A stretch of DNA of 36,455 nucleotides from DAIQON01 sp036787835 (lineage in GTDB: Bacteria; Patescibacteriota; Saccharimonadia; Saccharimonadales; UBA4665): the NCBI GenBank assembly GCA_036787835.1, contig DAIQON010000010.1, positions 1 to 36,455 of the forward strand, written 5' to 3'. A model generated the notes under the pieces. It worked only from the letters and a program-made list of their open reading frames with translations, made no database searches and was not told the origin of the DNA. Made by a program: the position numbers and the translations under genes. Positions 16,764-25,105 of this stretch are shown here, piece after piece (the stretch's first letter is position 1; each line of letters begins with the position of its first letter).

Positions 16764-16812
16764 AAAAAGAAAGACTTCTGTCTCCTCGCAAGCAAACACA
16801 AGCCTCTCTTAT
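16764..16812 (-). terminator. terminator-like hairpin with conserved loop, copy 1
   Basis: On the minus strand a stem GGCTTGTGT / ACAGAAGTC (one mismatch) encloses a loop with CTTGCGAG and is followed by TTTCTTTTTATTTT. It lies 127 bases after the lipoprotein gene on the same strand. A close relative lies at 23493-23541 on the plus strand. Confidence 0.6.
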
Positions 16813-16938
16813 CTGTATATTACATAAAAAGCTGAGTAAATAAAACCCTTCATTATTCTAGAATCTAGCTGTAGATAATTCTATCCTACTTTATGTCACA
16901 AAGATCAGAACTTGGTTTGGGTAGTCAGTCTAAATGAT

Positions 16939-17343
16939 TCAAGAGCATTGACGAACAGGACCACCTGTCACATCGGCATAAGTAGCAGTGGCGAAGTAAT
17001 TACTACCCCCTGCTTGTATTTCATACCATTTAGCAGACTGTCTATATTCTTCGCCAGCTAATGTATCTGATGTAACGATCCTACCTATTGTTTCACAGAC
17101 CACGGCAGCTGTTTGTCCGCTTTCGAATGTTCCGTCGTATTTCTCGTCGACAGGAGTATTAAGTGCGCCAGGATAGACTTTAATTACGTTTGAGCCACCA
17201 CCTAGTGCGTCAAATGTCAGCTCATGTGAAGTTGGCTTAACAGCGCTTGGGGAACTATCTATGGTAATGCTACAAGCAGAAGCCCCGATAGCAAGACCGA
17301 TTACTAATCCGCTCCGTAGAAGCATCTCCTGAGGGCTTTTCAT
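16939..17343 (-). CDS. small lipoprotein
   Basis: The 134-residue protein has a lipoprotein signal: basic start, hydrophobic SGLVIGLAIGASAC with the lipobox Cys at about position 24. The mature part is a small beta-rich domain of the bacterial SH3-like type in appearance (VVCETIGRIVTSDTLAGEEY, then SAKWYEIQAGGSNYFATATY) and ends in a Cys. It is probably anchored on the outer face of the cytoplasmic membrane. The start at 17343 is preferred; a second ATG 12 bases upstream lies in the TATGGT box. A conserved terminator-like hairpin follows. Function unknown. Confidence 0.75.
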   Translation of the reverse strand: MKSPQEMLLRSGLVIGLAIGASACSITIDSSPSAVKPTSHELTFDALGGGSNVIKVYPGALNTPVDEKYDGTFESGQTAAVVCETIGRIVTSDTLAGEEYRQSAKWYEIQAGGSNYFATATYADVTGGPVRQCS

Positions 17344-17424
17344 AATATATACCATAACACAGCTTTAAATTTATACCAGATCTGTAACTGGGTCAGGATT
17401 CTAGTTCTTTGCTATCATTAACAC

Positions 17425-17886
17425 ATGCCTAAGTTACAACTAGTTACAACAATGAGGAATAAGACTCCTGTATACGTTAATCTACTGGACTCACATGCTT
17501 CAACACACATAAAGAATCATCCCGAGCTACTAGACTACGCTAGGACTTTTTTAAAAAACCAAGAATTTCATGAACCTGAAATTGCCGTGCAACATAACGT
17601 AGGACAAACAGTAGGCCTGTGTGATGTAGTTGAGACTACTAATGCCGATGACATCATCTACGCTAAACGCATTAACAGAGTAGCCTATACTCGTTTTGTG
17701 AAAAATAGAGAACCAGTATTAACGAATCTAATTACTATGGTTCTTAGAAAGAATACTAAAGACGGTGCTTACGAACTCTGGAGTATCTGGATAGGACCAA
17801 AAGTACCACCTTTTCCGGGTGATGATCGTGAGTCACCGGCCAGTTTAACATTCTGGGATAGTCATGCACTTGTGTGGGGAAACTAA
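17425..17886 (+). CDS. hypothetical protein
   Basis: This encodes 153 residues, soluble, with a mixed fold. The C-terminal half has a distinctive ELWSIWIGPKVPPFPGDDRE and ends FWDSHALVWGN, which looks like a conserved signature, but I cannot name the family. The start follows a TATCAT box by a few bases with no SD. It diverges from the lipoprotein gene. The 141 bases after it (17887-18027) hold no gene. Confidence 0.6.
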   Translation: MPKLQLVTTMRNKTPVYVNLLDSHASTHIKNHPELLDYARTFLKNQEFHEPEIAVQHNVGQTVGLCDVVETTNADDIIYAKRINRVAYTRFVKNREPVLTNLITMVLRKNTKDGAYELWSIWIGPKVPPFPGDDRESPASLTFWDSHALVWGN

Positions 17887-18027
17887 CCCATACAAGAAGG
17901 TTCTATGACAACTAAATCACCCTGGTAGACACACACCAAAAACCAAGACATAGTATCTTATGTAATTTCATAACTGCATTATTACCCAAAGATTGTCGCT
18001 GTTAAATTTCTGGTATGATTATATAAT

Positions 18028-18597
18028 ATGATAATAGACGACGTAGTTAAGACAATTAAAGACTCGAAAACTGTAAACAGGCCAGTTCTAATTGGGGTAG
18101 AAGGTTTCGGTGGCTCGGGTAAGACAACTTTTGCCGAGAGACTGAGTACTGCTTTAGCCAGTTCCTATGTTGTTAATATTGATGACTTTATAGTAAAGGA
18201 AAAGCTAATTGAATCATCGTGGGATAAAGGAGGCTTTGATCGTGAGCGCTTAGAGCAACAAGTATTGATCCCGGCGTCAGCCCAGCAACCCGTTAGTTAT
18301 CAAGAACTAATATGGGAAACCAACTCACTCAGTAAACCAAAAATTGTTCCGTCGGTAGATTACTTAATAGTCGAAGGCATATCTTCATATCATCCAGATA
18401 TAGCGCACTACTATGATTACAAAATATGGATTAATACACCGATAGAAGTCGCTAAACAACGTGGCCAAGTACGGGATAAGGGTAATGAAAACGAAGACAA
18501 ATGGGATATGTGGGCTGAGAACGACCTACGTTACCAACGAAAGTATCATCCAGAATTAATGGCAGATTTTATCGTAGAGAACTCACTCACCATCTAA
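18028..18597 (+). CDS. uridine kinase-like P-loop kinase
   Basis: The 189 residues form a small NMP/uridine-kinase-type fold. Walker A is GFGGSGKT at 26-33, DDF at about 54-56 corresponds to the acceptor-binding Asp, and YLIVEGISSYHPDI (about 112-125) is the Walker B-like strand seen in uridine/phosphoribulokinase proteins. The lid region holds QRGQVRDKG. The enzyme should phosphorylate a nucleoside or another small alcohol; the acceptor is unknown. TATGAT lies just before the start and there is no SD, so it looks leaderless. Confidence 0.8.
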   Translation: MIIDDVVKTIKDSKTVNRPVLIGVEGFGGSGKTTFAERLSTALASSYVVNIDDFIVKEKLIESSWDKGGFDRERLEQQVLIPASAQQPVSYQELIWETNSLSKPKIVPSVDYLIVEGISSYHPDIAHYYDYKIWINTPIEVAKQRGQVRDKGNENEDKWDMWAENDLRYQRKYHPELMADFIVENSLTI

Positions 18598-18743
18598 TTA
18601 TTAAGATTCTTGATGCCTAATTCTGGTATTACGGTTTGAGAAACCCTCCTTAAAATGAGCTCAAATGCAACTACCATTTCTTGATAGGCGATGCTATTAG
18701 CTTGTAACTTCCTTAGATTGCTAACAGATAAGACAATTCATAG

Positions 18744-18941
18744 CTACTCAGCTGTTTCTGGTTTTGTAAAACCATCCCAATATCGAGTATCATCTGGCTC
18801 AAGAATAACTACTTCTTGATCTACTCCAACGATTAAAGATCTGCCTTCTTCCCGTAAGCGCTGCCCAGCGAGTCTGGCTGCTTCAATTATTGGGTCATGG
18901 TCAGGATCTCTAGCGTTCAACACAAAATGTTCTGGACTCAT
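18744..18941 (-). CDS. small hypothetical protein
   Basis: The 65-residue protein is acidic, with one predicted helix (IIEAARLAGQRLREEG) and a strand-like SLIVGVDQEVVILEPDD. I recognise no family. A TATATACTAG box lies on the minus strand just before the ATG. The 146 bases between this gene and the kinase stop hold nothing that I can support. Confidence 0.5.
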   Translation of the reverse strand: MSPEHFVLNARDPDHDPIIEAARLAGQRLREEGRSLIVGVDQEVVILEPDDTRYWDGFTKPETAE

Positions 18942-18961
18942 GTTTATATACTAGCAAAGTG

Positions 18962-18994
18962 AGTAGATATAGTCATCACCGTAGATCTCCAGTA
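18962..18994. repeat. gene-border motif, copy 5
   Basis: AGTAGATATAGTCATCACCG then TAGATCTCCAGTA. This is the best match to the first half of the motif, in a divergent intergenic region. Confidence 0.45.
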
Positions 18995-19037
18995 AGTTAC
19001 CCTAAACGTTCGGTAGCTGTAGTGTTACTATAGTTAT

Positions 19038-19637
19038 ATGACTATTGGCTTGACACTAGCTGAGACCCTAAATGGAGATGCTTTGTTTGATGCTTTCGAA
19101 CAAGGTATTGAACTTGATCAAGAGGCTCAGTCTTTAGTAAGCCGGGCCTCCCAAGGGTTTGCGAGTGTTACCGAAGGGCTACGGCCTTACGAACATATGT
19201 ATGATGTGGGAGATGCAGATTACGGTAAGCTCTCTGACCTGGCAATTAGGGCGGTACATGACGAAGCTAAGGCTACTGAAAAGCGTGAACAGCTAGCCGA
19301 GTTAACTGAAACCACAAGATCTCAATTTGCAGGCCGTGTTGCTTTAATCAGACCACTCCAGAATAAAAGTGAAGTGATTACTGCTTACACCCTAGCTCCA
19401 GGTGGACTATTCCAGGGCAGGAGAATACCGTTAATTAGGAGTATCGGTATACTAATGCGGCCACATCCAGAAAAAGCAGAAGGGGCCATAGAGGATCTGT
19501 CCTTGCCTGAAGGAACTCTAGATGTTAGACCTAGACGATTCTCAGCTTATCGTACTGATAATGGTTTTTTTAGAGTTCACATGCTTGACGACCAAGACAA
19601 CAGGACGGTTAGCATAGAACTGTCTGAACCGGCTTAA
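19038..19637 (+). CDS. hypothetical protein
   Basis: This 199-residue soluble protein has a helical N-terminal half rich in Glu and Ala and a beta-rich C-terminal half (RRFSAYRTDNGFFRVHMLDD). I do not recognise it. TACTAT lies a few bases before the ATG and no SD is visible. The overall character, an acidic helical part followed by a compact beta part, recurs in other unknown proteins of this zone (23940, 29981, 32450), but I see no shared motif. Confidence 0.6.
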   Translation: MTIGLTLAETLNGDALFDAFEQGIELDQEAQSLVSRASQGFASVTEGLRPYEHMYDVGDADYGKLSDLAIRAVHDEAKATEKREQLAELTETTRSQFAGRVALIRPLQNKSEVITAYTLAPGGLFQGRRIPLIRSIGILMRPHPEKAEGAIEDLSLPEGTLDVRPRRFSAYRTDNGFFRVHMLDDQDNRTVSIELSEPA

Positions 19638-19641
19638 ACAA

Positions 19642-19675
19642 AGTAGATATAACTATTACGTAGCCCTACAATATG
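19642..19675. repeat. gene-border motif, copy 6
   Basis: AGTAGATATAACTATTACG then TAGCCCTACAATATG. It starts 4 bases after the stop codon at 19637. A hairpin TGACTCC...GGAGTCA follows at about 19684-19708, where copy 1 also has a hairpin. Confidence 0.5.
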
Positions 19676-19738
19676 GTCGTGCTTGACTCCTTAAGAATAC
19701 GGAGTCATTATTAGTATATACACTAAAGTGGAGGTCGC

Positions 19739-20143
19739 ATGGCAGAAACAGCTCAACAATTAAGTCCTACAGTAGTTGATGGTGCCCTAGATCATGTCGC
19801 AGAACGAGGCGTAATCACTGGCGTAGAGAGTGAATGGGCTCCTGTGGGTTATTGGGATCACCAGTTAGGTGAATCAGCAGCAACACAATTACTTGGGGCG
19901 ATGGAAGAACTTAATCCAGATATTGAGATTGATGAAGCAACCAGAGATCTCCTAGTAAAATTTGGTGGAGCAGCATGTGCTCTTGGAATGCGTTCTCTTT
20001 TTGCCCCCTTTGGTAGTGATGCGATAAATGTACATTATAGAGAGGGATCTGGGCTAGATCAGAGTGATGCCGTCCGAAGAGTTGCTCGTGGTCTAAGAGA
20101 CGAGCGTGGTACTAAAATTTCTAGAATCCTAGATGGCAACTAG
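19739..20143 (+). CDS. hypothetical protein
   Basis: This encodes 134 residues, acidic and mostly helical, with a small-residue-rich stretch FGGAACALGMRSLFAPFG (about 84-101). I recognise no family. Unlike most genes here it has an SD (GGAGG) 7 bases before the ATG. Its 3' end overlaps the ASCH-like gene by 11 bases, so the two form a pair translated together. Confidence 0.6.
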   Translation: MAETAQQLSPTVVDGALDHVAERGVITGVESEWAPVGYWDHQLGESAATQLLGAMEELNPDIEIDEATRDLLVKFGGAACALGMRSLFAPFGSDAINVHYREGSGLDQSDAVRRVARGLRDERGTKISRILDGN

Positions 20144-20510
20144 ATTTATTATTGATTGCGCAGATCACGTCGGATTCATTCGTTTAGTAAATGGGCAAAA
20201 GAAAGTATTAACTAGGGCAAACAAGTCATCTGAGCTACAGGACGATTATAGCCGGAGCAAAATCGGTGATCTTCTTGAATTGGTCGACAATGAGTCTGGT
20301 AAAAGAGTGTTGGTGCAAGTTGTAGATGTAGAAGTATTTAGTTCCTTGTCGGATCTATATAACAACTCAAATATCGCCGAGGAAACTTTTGATAAGAAAT
20401 TTACAAACGAAGCACAGCTCAGAGATGAGTATGAGAAGAATAGGCCTGGTTACACACAAATTATTGACCAAAACGGTTTAGTTGCATGGCACATTAAGTT
20501 GATCAGCTGA
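20133..20510 (+). CDS. ASCH-like (PUA-fold) protein
   Basis: The 125 residues resemble the ASCH domain: an early strand with GQKKVLTRANKSS (21-33), then KIGDLLELVDNESGKRVLVQ (about 43-62) and VEVFSSLSDLYN (about 66-77). ASCH proteins fold like PUA domains and bind RNA or nucleotides; some act on modified nucleosides. The assignment rests on pattern only. The gene overlaps the preceding unknown gene by 11 bases, which suggests that the two proteins work together. Confidence 0.5.
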   Translation: MATRFIIDCADHVGFIRLVNGQKKVLTRANKSSELQDDYSRSKIGDLLELVDNESGKRVLVQVVDVEVFSSLSDLYNNSNIAEETFDKKFTNEAQLRDEYEKNRPGYTQIIDQNGLVAWHIKLIS

Positions 20511-20520
20511 CGACAGACTG

Positions 20521-20552
20521 AATAGACACAGTCATCACCTTGGACCTCAATA
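20521..20552. repeat. gene-border motif, copy 7
   Basis: AATAGACACAGTCATCACCT then TGGACCTCAATA. It lies between the stops of two convergent genes and fills most of the 49-base gap. Confidence 0.45.
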
Positions 20553-20559
20553 TAGATAC

Positions 20560-21330
20560 TTAACCGTTGGGGTGAGCCAAAATTTGCTGTGTCTTCCATG
20601 GGTCACAAACTAAACCTAAATAGAAATTGCCGTTATTGTTTTCGATTGTGTAATCCATAAGCCCAAAAGCGCCACTTGCTACATTGCCTGGAGTTAAGGT
20701 GAATGAACCATTCGGAGAGTTCTTTCCGTCATAATTTGATGGTGGCGAAACCCCGCCAAGTGCACCAGTTAAAGTAACTCTATCTGTTTTAGAGATACTT
20801 ATATCTAAGCCATCAGACCAGCCAACACTAGTGTTAAGGCCATACCAGTCTATTTCGTGTACCGTAGCGTAATTCTGAATATTGTCATTACCGATTCTTA
20901 TAAGAGGAGTGAACACAGGATTATAACTAGAAGCATAATCATTAGTGTTTATGTAGGGCTTGCCTTTACCTGTATTTGGGACAATACCACAATCCGCCAT
21001 GGAGCTTGCACCGTGAGTGACCGGATCTATTGTCGGATTCTGTAAATGATTGAAGTCGGTAAGGCTGGAGTTGCTAATAGATGTAATAGTAGTAGGGGCT
21101 GAAGTATTTGGCTTTGCTTTATTCATTTCCTCTTTAACGACTACTCCTAATGATCCACCTATGCCGATGACCGCAAGAACCGTTATGGTATTAGTTACTA
21201 TTGGTGATTCAACATACCAAGTTGCGAACCGCCCTAATCGGCCTTCAGTCGTAGGGCTTGCATTTGTTCGTTCTCTCTCAGACTTGGGGCTACCTGATCG
21301 ATTTTTGTTCTTACCTTGAGGTGAACTCAT
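20560..21330 (-). CDS. membrane-anchored extracytoplasmic protein
   Basis: The 256-residue protein has a basic, Ser-rich cytoplasmic tail (1-40), one membrane helix around 45-65 (TITVLAVIGIGGSLGVVV), a Thr/Ser-rich linker and an outside beta-rich domain ending with two Cys-containing segments (MADCGIVPN and GLVCDPWKT). It is probably a surface protein of the parasite-like cell. No family is recognised. The ATG lies after a GGAG-like stretch on the minus strand (AGGAG of actcctat). Confidence 0.65.
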   Translation of the reverse strand: MSSPQGKNKNRSGSPKSERERTNASPTTEGRLGRFATWYVESPIVTNTITVLAVIGIGGSLGVVVKEEMNKAKPNTSAPTTITSISNSSLTDFNHLQNPTIDPVTHGASSMADCGIVPNTGKGKPYINTNDYASSYNPVFTPLIRIGNDNIQNYATVHEIDWYGLNTSVGWSDGLDISISKTDRVTLTGALGGVSPPSNYDGKNSPNGSFTLTPGNVASGAFGLMDYTIENNNGNFYLGLVCDPWKTQQILAHPNG

Positions 21331-21413
21331 AGGAGTAGTTTAGGACTGGCAGTTATCTTTAGCAAGCATGACCAGTAATGTCTTCCATGGTTTACCTTTG
21401 GTATACTTACAAA

Positions 21414-22013
21414 ATGACAATGCACAAGAAACAAAAGAGACTACTTATATTTAGTGCAGGTTTAGTTTTAATCTTTGTTGTTTTAAGCTTCATATTTCGT
21501 GGATGGATAAGGGGTAGTGTTGTACCAAGCTATGTATCTGCAGCATATAAAGATGGAGTTGCTACCGCCTTTAAGGACAACTTTACGCCAATAGACACTC
21601 AACTAAAAATGCTAGGAATAACCTTTAACGTGCAGGATCCATCTAGTAGCTGTAGTGATCCTAGTTTTCAAGGTTTTAGCGAAGTTGTGTCATGTAACAG
21701 TGGTAGAGGTAACAAGCCGACTAATTTTTCTACGAGCTTTGTTAGTAACTGGAAGCATCTATCACCCGCATTCGAAACTTATATAGAAACACATGGCTGG
21801 CAGAAACAGTGGAATGCCAAGCAGCCAATTACAAACATTTTTGATAACCCGAATAATGACGTAAGTGTCGGAGTTAATTACACGAAGACTGATGGCAAGA
21901 CATCCTGTGCTTTATCTATATTCTATAACGCCTATGCGTCTAACTTGGAGAGTGTTTGGGCCAAGGAGGATTGTATGCGTGATGTCGCTTTCTTTGGTGG
22001 GCAACGTTTGTAG
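21414..22013 (+). CDS. membrane-anchored extracytoplasmic protein
   Basis: This protein has a short basic start (KKQKR), a single membrane helix (LLIFSAGLVLIFVVLSFIF) and a secreted domain of about 160 residues with five Cys that may pair. I do not recognise the domain. The start at 21414 is chosen because TATACT lies 10 bases upstream and no SD is present; an open frame continues to 21378 but would place the helix further in. ATG 21420 is also possible. Confidence 0.65.
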   Translation: MTMHKKQKRLLIFSAGLVLIFVVLSFIFRGWIRGSVVPSYVSAAYKDGVATAFKDNFTPIDTQLKMLGITFNVQDPSSSCSDPSFQGFSEVVSCNSGRGNKPTNFSTSFVSNWKHLSPAFETYIETHGWQKQWNAKQPITNIFDNPNNDVSVGVNYTKTDGKTSCALSIFYNAYASNLESVWAKEDCMRDVAFFGGQRL

Positions 22014-22184
22014 GTACCTAGATAGGATCTATTTAGTTAAGCTGAATAGTGTAGCTGTGGGCCAGTGGACAAAGTTGACGTAAGTTTTAATGAAGCTAGC
22101 GTACGTTGATTCTAGCCTATTCTTCTAATCATAATATATCTTTATGCACCAGAGTATGATAATGGTATCAATTCCTAGCTAAAA

Positions 22185-22625
22185 CTACTCAACTTTAGCC
22201 GTTACAACCTTACAACTAAAGTGTGGCTTGCCAACACTTTTAGCTACCATCTTTATTTTGTACCCACTTTGAGCCAAGAGTGAACCACCCTGGAACTGGG
22301 CATTTTGACCGGGTGCTACAGTAACCGTACCTTCAGCTTCTCCACCACGACCACCGCTCTTATTATATGATCCTTCCATAACGTTCACAGTAGTCGTAAA
22401 AGTCTTCGTGCCATTATTGGTTACTACTACTGTTGGCGTTACGTATGTACCGTCAATTGGGGTTGCTGGAATATCGGTAATAACACAGCTAGCTACTGGT
22501 AAGCCCTGAGCAGAGCTTACAGCTGGTGTAATAGCACCACTTAAGCTAAGAGTTAATATGCTTAGTAATGGAACAAGCCAGAGGGCTTTTACTTTGATAA
22601 CGGCTGAGTTTAGTCTTTTGATCAT
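22185..22625 (-). CDS. secreted beta-rich protein with signal peptide
   Basis: The 146-residue product has an N-terminal signal (basic start, hydrophobic LWLVPLLSILTLSLSG) with likely cleavage near SSAQG (about 38-40). The mature part looks like a single Ig-like or CARDB-like beta sandwich (TPTVVVTNNGTKTFTTTVNV, then APGQNAQFQGG) with two Cys. Such domains mediate adhesion or binding outside the cell. AGGAG lies 7 bases before the ATG. Exact function unknown. Confidence 0.7.
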   Translation of the reverse strand: MIKRLNSAVIKVKALWLVPLLSILTLSLSGAITPAVSSAQGLPVASCVITDIPATPIDGTYVTPTVVVTNNGTKTFTTTVNVMEGSYNKSGGRGGEAEGTVTVAPGQNAQFQGGSLLAQSGYKIKMVAKSVGKPHFSCKVVTAKVE

Positions 22626-22680
22626 ATTACTCTCCTAGTCTAACTTTATTATATTTCAAGTTTAACATATATGAGATGAA

Positions 22681-22713
22681 TCGAGATATAGCCATCACGA
22701 TGCTCATATTTTG
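22681..22713. repeat. gene-border motif, copy 8
   Basis: TCGAGATATAGCCATCACGA then TGCTCATATTTTG. The first half is well conserved and the second is diverged; it lies upstream of the divergent secreted-protein gene. Confidence 0.35.
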
Positions 22714-22770
22714 TTATAATTAGCCAATGAACTAAGAGCTAAACTGGTTACTCTTAATGGCAGAAAACAT

Positions 22771-22842
22771 ATGAGCAATCCAGATAATGCTTCGTATATC
22801 CTGAAAGAACTCAGAGAATTTTTTACAACAATCTTTAAATAA
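22771..22842 (+). CDS. possible 23-residue peptide
   Basis: An ATG frame encodes MSNPDNASYILKELREFFTT and ends shortly after (IFK). The peptide has one amphipathic helix. TTATAATT lies at about 22713-22720. No SD is obvious. It could be a real small peptide or a chance frame in a 265-base gap. Confidence 0.25.
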   Translation: MSNPDNASYILKELREFFTTIFK

Positions 22843-22890
22843 TAATAGACTACTGTAAGATTCTTCTATTTTACGTGAGATACTGTTTAC

Positions 22891-23427
22891 ATGCACGCAC
22901 AGCACACACAGTACCCAAAAACTCGATCACGTTTGAAAAAGTTCACGTTTTTGCTCACACTATTTGCTCTGATCGTTTCGGTTATTATTAGTTTATTGCA
23001 TTTCGTTGTCCTTAGTCCCCAATGCGTCACGCTCAGCGACAAGCAACCTCAGCAAATGAACTATAGTTCAAACGCGAAGTTAATTAAACTTGCTCATAAC
23101 CTAGGGGCGCATGACCCAATCCAGAGTTGTACGGGTGGCTGGGACAGTATAGTCAGCACAGACGGTTATAAGGAGTACGTAATTAGGATACCAGGATCAG
23201 GCATACAACAGGTAGAAGTTTTGGGCTGTCCTAATCGTCCTCTCACTGACCAGTCAAATGGACAAAAAGTTAGATTTGTTCACGAAGCATTCAAAAACCC
23301 AGGAACAATTACTGGCTACTATTCACCTGAGGGAGCAAAGTGTAGTGGCGGAGATATAGATATCATTTTGACGGCCCAAAACAGTAAACAGCAGGATGAA
23401 ATATATCTTGTATATAAAGCTAGGTAA
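22891..23427 (+). CDS. membrane-anchored extracytoplasmic protein
   Basis: This 178-residue protein has a basic N terminus (RSRLKK), one membrane helix (about 19-41) and an outside domain with four Cys (CVTL, SCTGGW, LGCPN, KCSGG) that could form two disulfides. No family is recognised. TACTGT is 9 bases before the ATG and no SD is seen, so it looks leaderless. A terminator-like hairpin lies 66 bases after the stop. Confidence 0.65.
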   Translation: MHAQHTQYPKTRSRLKKFTFLLTLFALIVSVIISLLHFVVLSPQCVTLSDKQPQQMNYSSNAKLIKLAHNLGAHDPIQSCTGGWDSIVSTDGYKEYVIRIPGSGIQQVEVLGCPNRPLTDQSNGQKVRFVHEAFKNPGTITGYYSPEGAKCSGGDIDIILTAQNSKQQDEIYLVYKAR

Positions 23428-23492
23428 TAATCCTAAAGGCCAAAGACGCTGTTTTATTGGATTCGAGAATCTAATTTTATATTATCGTTTCA

Positions 23493-23541
23493 GTGAAGGG
23501 CTTGTGTGTCTTGCGAGATTACATAAGTCTTTCTTTTATTA
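23493..23541 (+). terminator. terminator-like hairpin with conserved loop, copy 2
   Basis: A 9-bp stem GGCTTGTGT / ACATAAGTC (with G-U pairs) encloses a loop containing CTTGCGAG and is followed by TTTCTTTTATT. About 40 of 48 positions match the copy at 16764-16812 on the other strand. Loop identity goes beyond what termination needs. Confidence 0.6.
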
Positions 23542-23592
23542 TCTAAGCACAAGCATTTGCTTTCCGTGCTAACTTGACTCAGACTGATCAAC

Positions 23593-23895
23593 ATGTCGTC
23601 TTTTGAAGATTCTGGTCATTTGGAACTCGAGGATTATTTAGAGTTGCTACCTGAGGGATGTAGAAGTTGCCCGTTTGCCTTAGAGTATATTGGCATAACA
23701 TTAGCATTTGAAGCATCAACAGGTGGTCCAAATCCAATTGTTCGTGATATTCATGAAAACTGTACTGGCTGGCACGGACCAATAGTACCCTCTAGTGGTC
23801 CTGAGGGAATAGAAACAGACATGGGACTTATGACAATGTTCCCTAGTCATGATGGGCAAGAAGAAAATTGCCCATACAGAATGCTAGACAACTAG
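23593..23895 (+). CDS. small Cys-containing hypothetical protein
   Basis: The 100-residue acidic protein has CRSCPF near 22-27 and two later Cys (ENCTGWHG and ENCPYRM). Four Cys and one or two His could bind zinc. The family is unknown. There is no signal peptide. No SD is clear before the ATG. Confidence 0.5.
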   Translation: MSSFEDSGHLELEDYLELLPEGCRSCPFALEYIGITLAFEASTGGPNPIVRDIHENCTGWHGPIVPSSGPEGIETDMGLMTMFPSHDGQEENCPYRMLDN

Positions 23896-23939
23896 TGCCA
23901 CTCGCTAGAAGATTTATCTTGAATATAGTGTCGCTTAAA

Positions 23940-24602
23940 TTATCTGACTTCTTCTGGTAGATAATGTAGCTGGCTAAGGCCAGAAGATCTTGCACCAGTA
24001 CCTCTGAGTACTAATCTCCCACCCGTACTAAGAGTGGTAGTAAGCCCTTGTTGGTGTGCGCTCTCTCCTAACGTAAGTACTTCTTCTGGTGTCGGTAGTC
24101 TAAACTTAATTGCGCTAAGTAGGGCTGAGTATTCTGTTGTACCATCTAGCAAGCGTGTACCAACATCTAGATCTCCACCATTTTCTTCGTCAGGTTTTTC
24201 ATTGTCATGTCGACCTAAAATTTCGAAGGTTACGAAATCAGTTTCCTGCGTTCTTCTTTCTAGTTTTTGCGTTACGGCTCGTAGTCGGTCGATGTGAGGT
24301 TCTGCATTAACAGCAAAAGCCCCAACCAATTTTTGGGCATGTTGCTCATCGAGTTTAGGCCAAAATCTACCCCATTTATCATCAATACCTGCAAAATATT
24401 TAACGCCTTCAGTATCTATGACCTGCTCTATGATGAATCCGCCACGCAGTACTGTCTCGTAGGTACTGAGTCGAGTTCTTGCTGCTTCATACTCTGTTCC
24501 TTGCGCTTTAAAAAGTTGACCATGTAGGGTATCGAACTGAGCTGCTGCCTCTTCGTGCAGTCTATCTACCTCGGCTAATGATTCTAGTCCTAGTTCGGCC
24601 AT
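23940..24602 (-). CDS. hypothetical protein
   Basis: This 220-residue soluble protein has a long helical N-terminal part (1-50), a middle segment with GIDDKWGRFWPKLDEQHAQK (about 72-91), and an acidic loop (EKPDEENGGD). I recognise no family. AAGGAG precedes the ATG by 7 bases, and a consensus-like promoter (TTGCAA, 16 bases, TATACT) lies 29 bases further up. The same promoter block stands before the gene at 28942. Confidence 0.6.
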   Translation of the reverse strand: MAELGLESLAEVDRLHEEAAAQFDTLHGQLFKAQGTEYEAARTRLSTYETVLRGGFIIEQVIDTEGVKYFAGIDDKWGRFWPKLDEQHAQKLVGAFAVNAEPHIDRLRAVTQKLERRTQETDFVTFEILGRHDNEKPDEENGGDLDVGTRLLDGTTEYSALLSAIKFRLPTPEEVLTLGESAHQQGLTTTLSTGGRLVLRGTGARSSGLSQLHYLPEEVR

Positions 24603-24630
24603 TATATCTCCTTAGATCGTTGATACTTTT

Positions 24631-24671
24631 AGTATAGAACTATACCTTCCTATTGCAACCATAACCATTTG
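24631..24671 (-). promoter_or_regulatory. shared TTGCAA promoter block, copy 1
   Basis: On the minus strand CAAATGGTTATGG leads into TTGCAA (24658-24653), a 16-base spacer and TATACT (24636-24631). The 23 bases at 24649-24671 are identical to 29067-29089. Upstream bases can fold back on the block (CATTTG...CAAATG), so an operator is likely. Confidence 0.65.
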
Positions 24672-24718
24672 CTTTATCCAAATGACTAGTTGTTCGGAGA
24701 GATCCATAATACGGCTCT

Positions 24719-24979
24719 TTATTTGTTAATCCTGTCCATGTATAGATACTCCTTAGCCCTATCTAGCCAATTCACGGTTGCACCATCACATCCAGATATA
24801 GCTACTTTAGATAAGTCATCGATGTCTTTAATGCCCCATGCACGAACTATAAGCCCGTTCCTATAAGCTTTTGTGTCATACCGTTCAAGGACGGATATTA
24901 GGGTAGGTATTGTGCTTTGACTAAATTTTTCACTAAAACAAGCTCCAGCATCTAATTTCATTATGTCCCGGTAATACAT
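24719..24979 (-). CDS. hypothetical protein
   Basis: This encodes 86 residues, soluble. Repeated hydrophobic positions (IPTLISVLERYDTKAYRNGL, then DDLSKVAISGCDGATVNWLD) suggest two or three helical pairs like a HEAT-type or ankyrin-like repeat fragment, but that is only an impression. ATG 24961 is an alternative start. No clear promoter or SD. Confidence 0.5.
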   Translation of the reverse strand: MYYRDIMKLDAGACFSEKFSQSTIPTLISVLERYDTKAYRNGLIVRAWGIKDIDDLSKVAISGCDGATVNWLDRAKEYLYMDRINK

Positions 24980-25105
24980 TTTGCTAACCTAGCCTTTTCC
25001 GGTTTCTACCAAGGTTGCTGAGTGTTCTCTAGCTTACCCTAGATGCTATGATGTTGATCAATTATTGAGGTGCTATACTATTGAACAGTAACAAGGGTAT
25101 ATACA

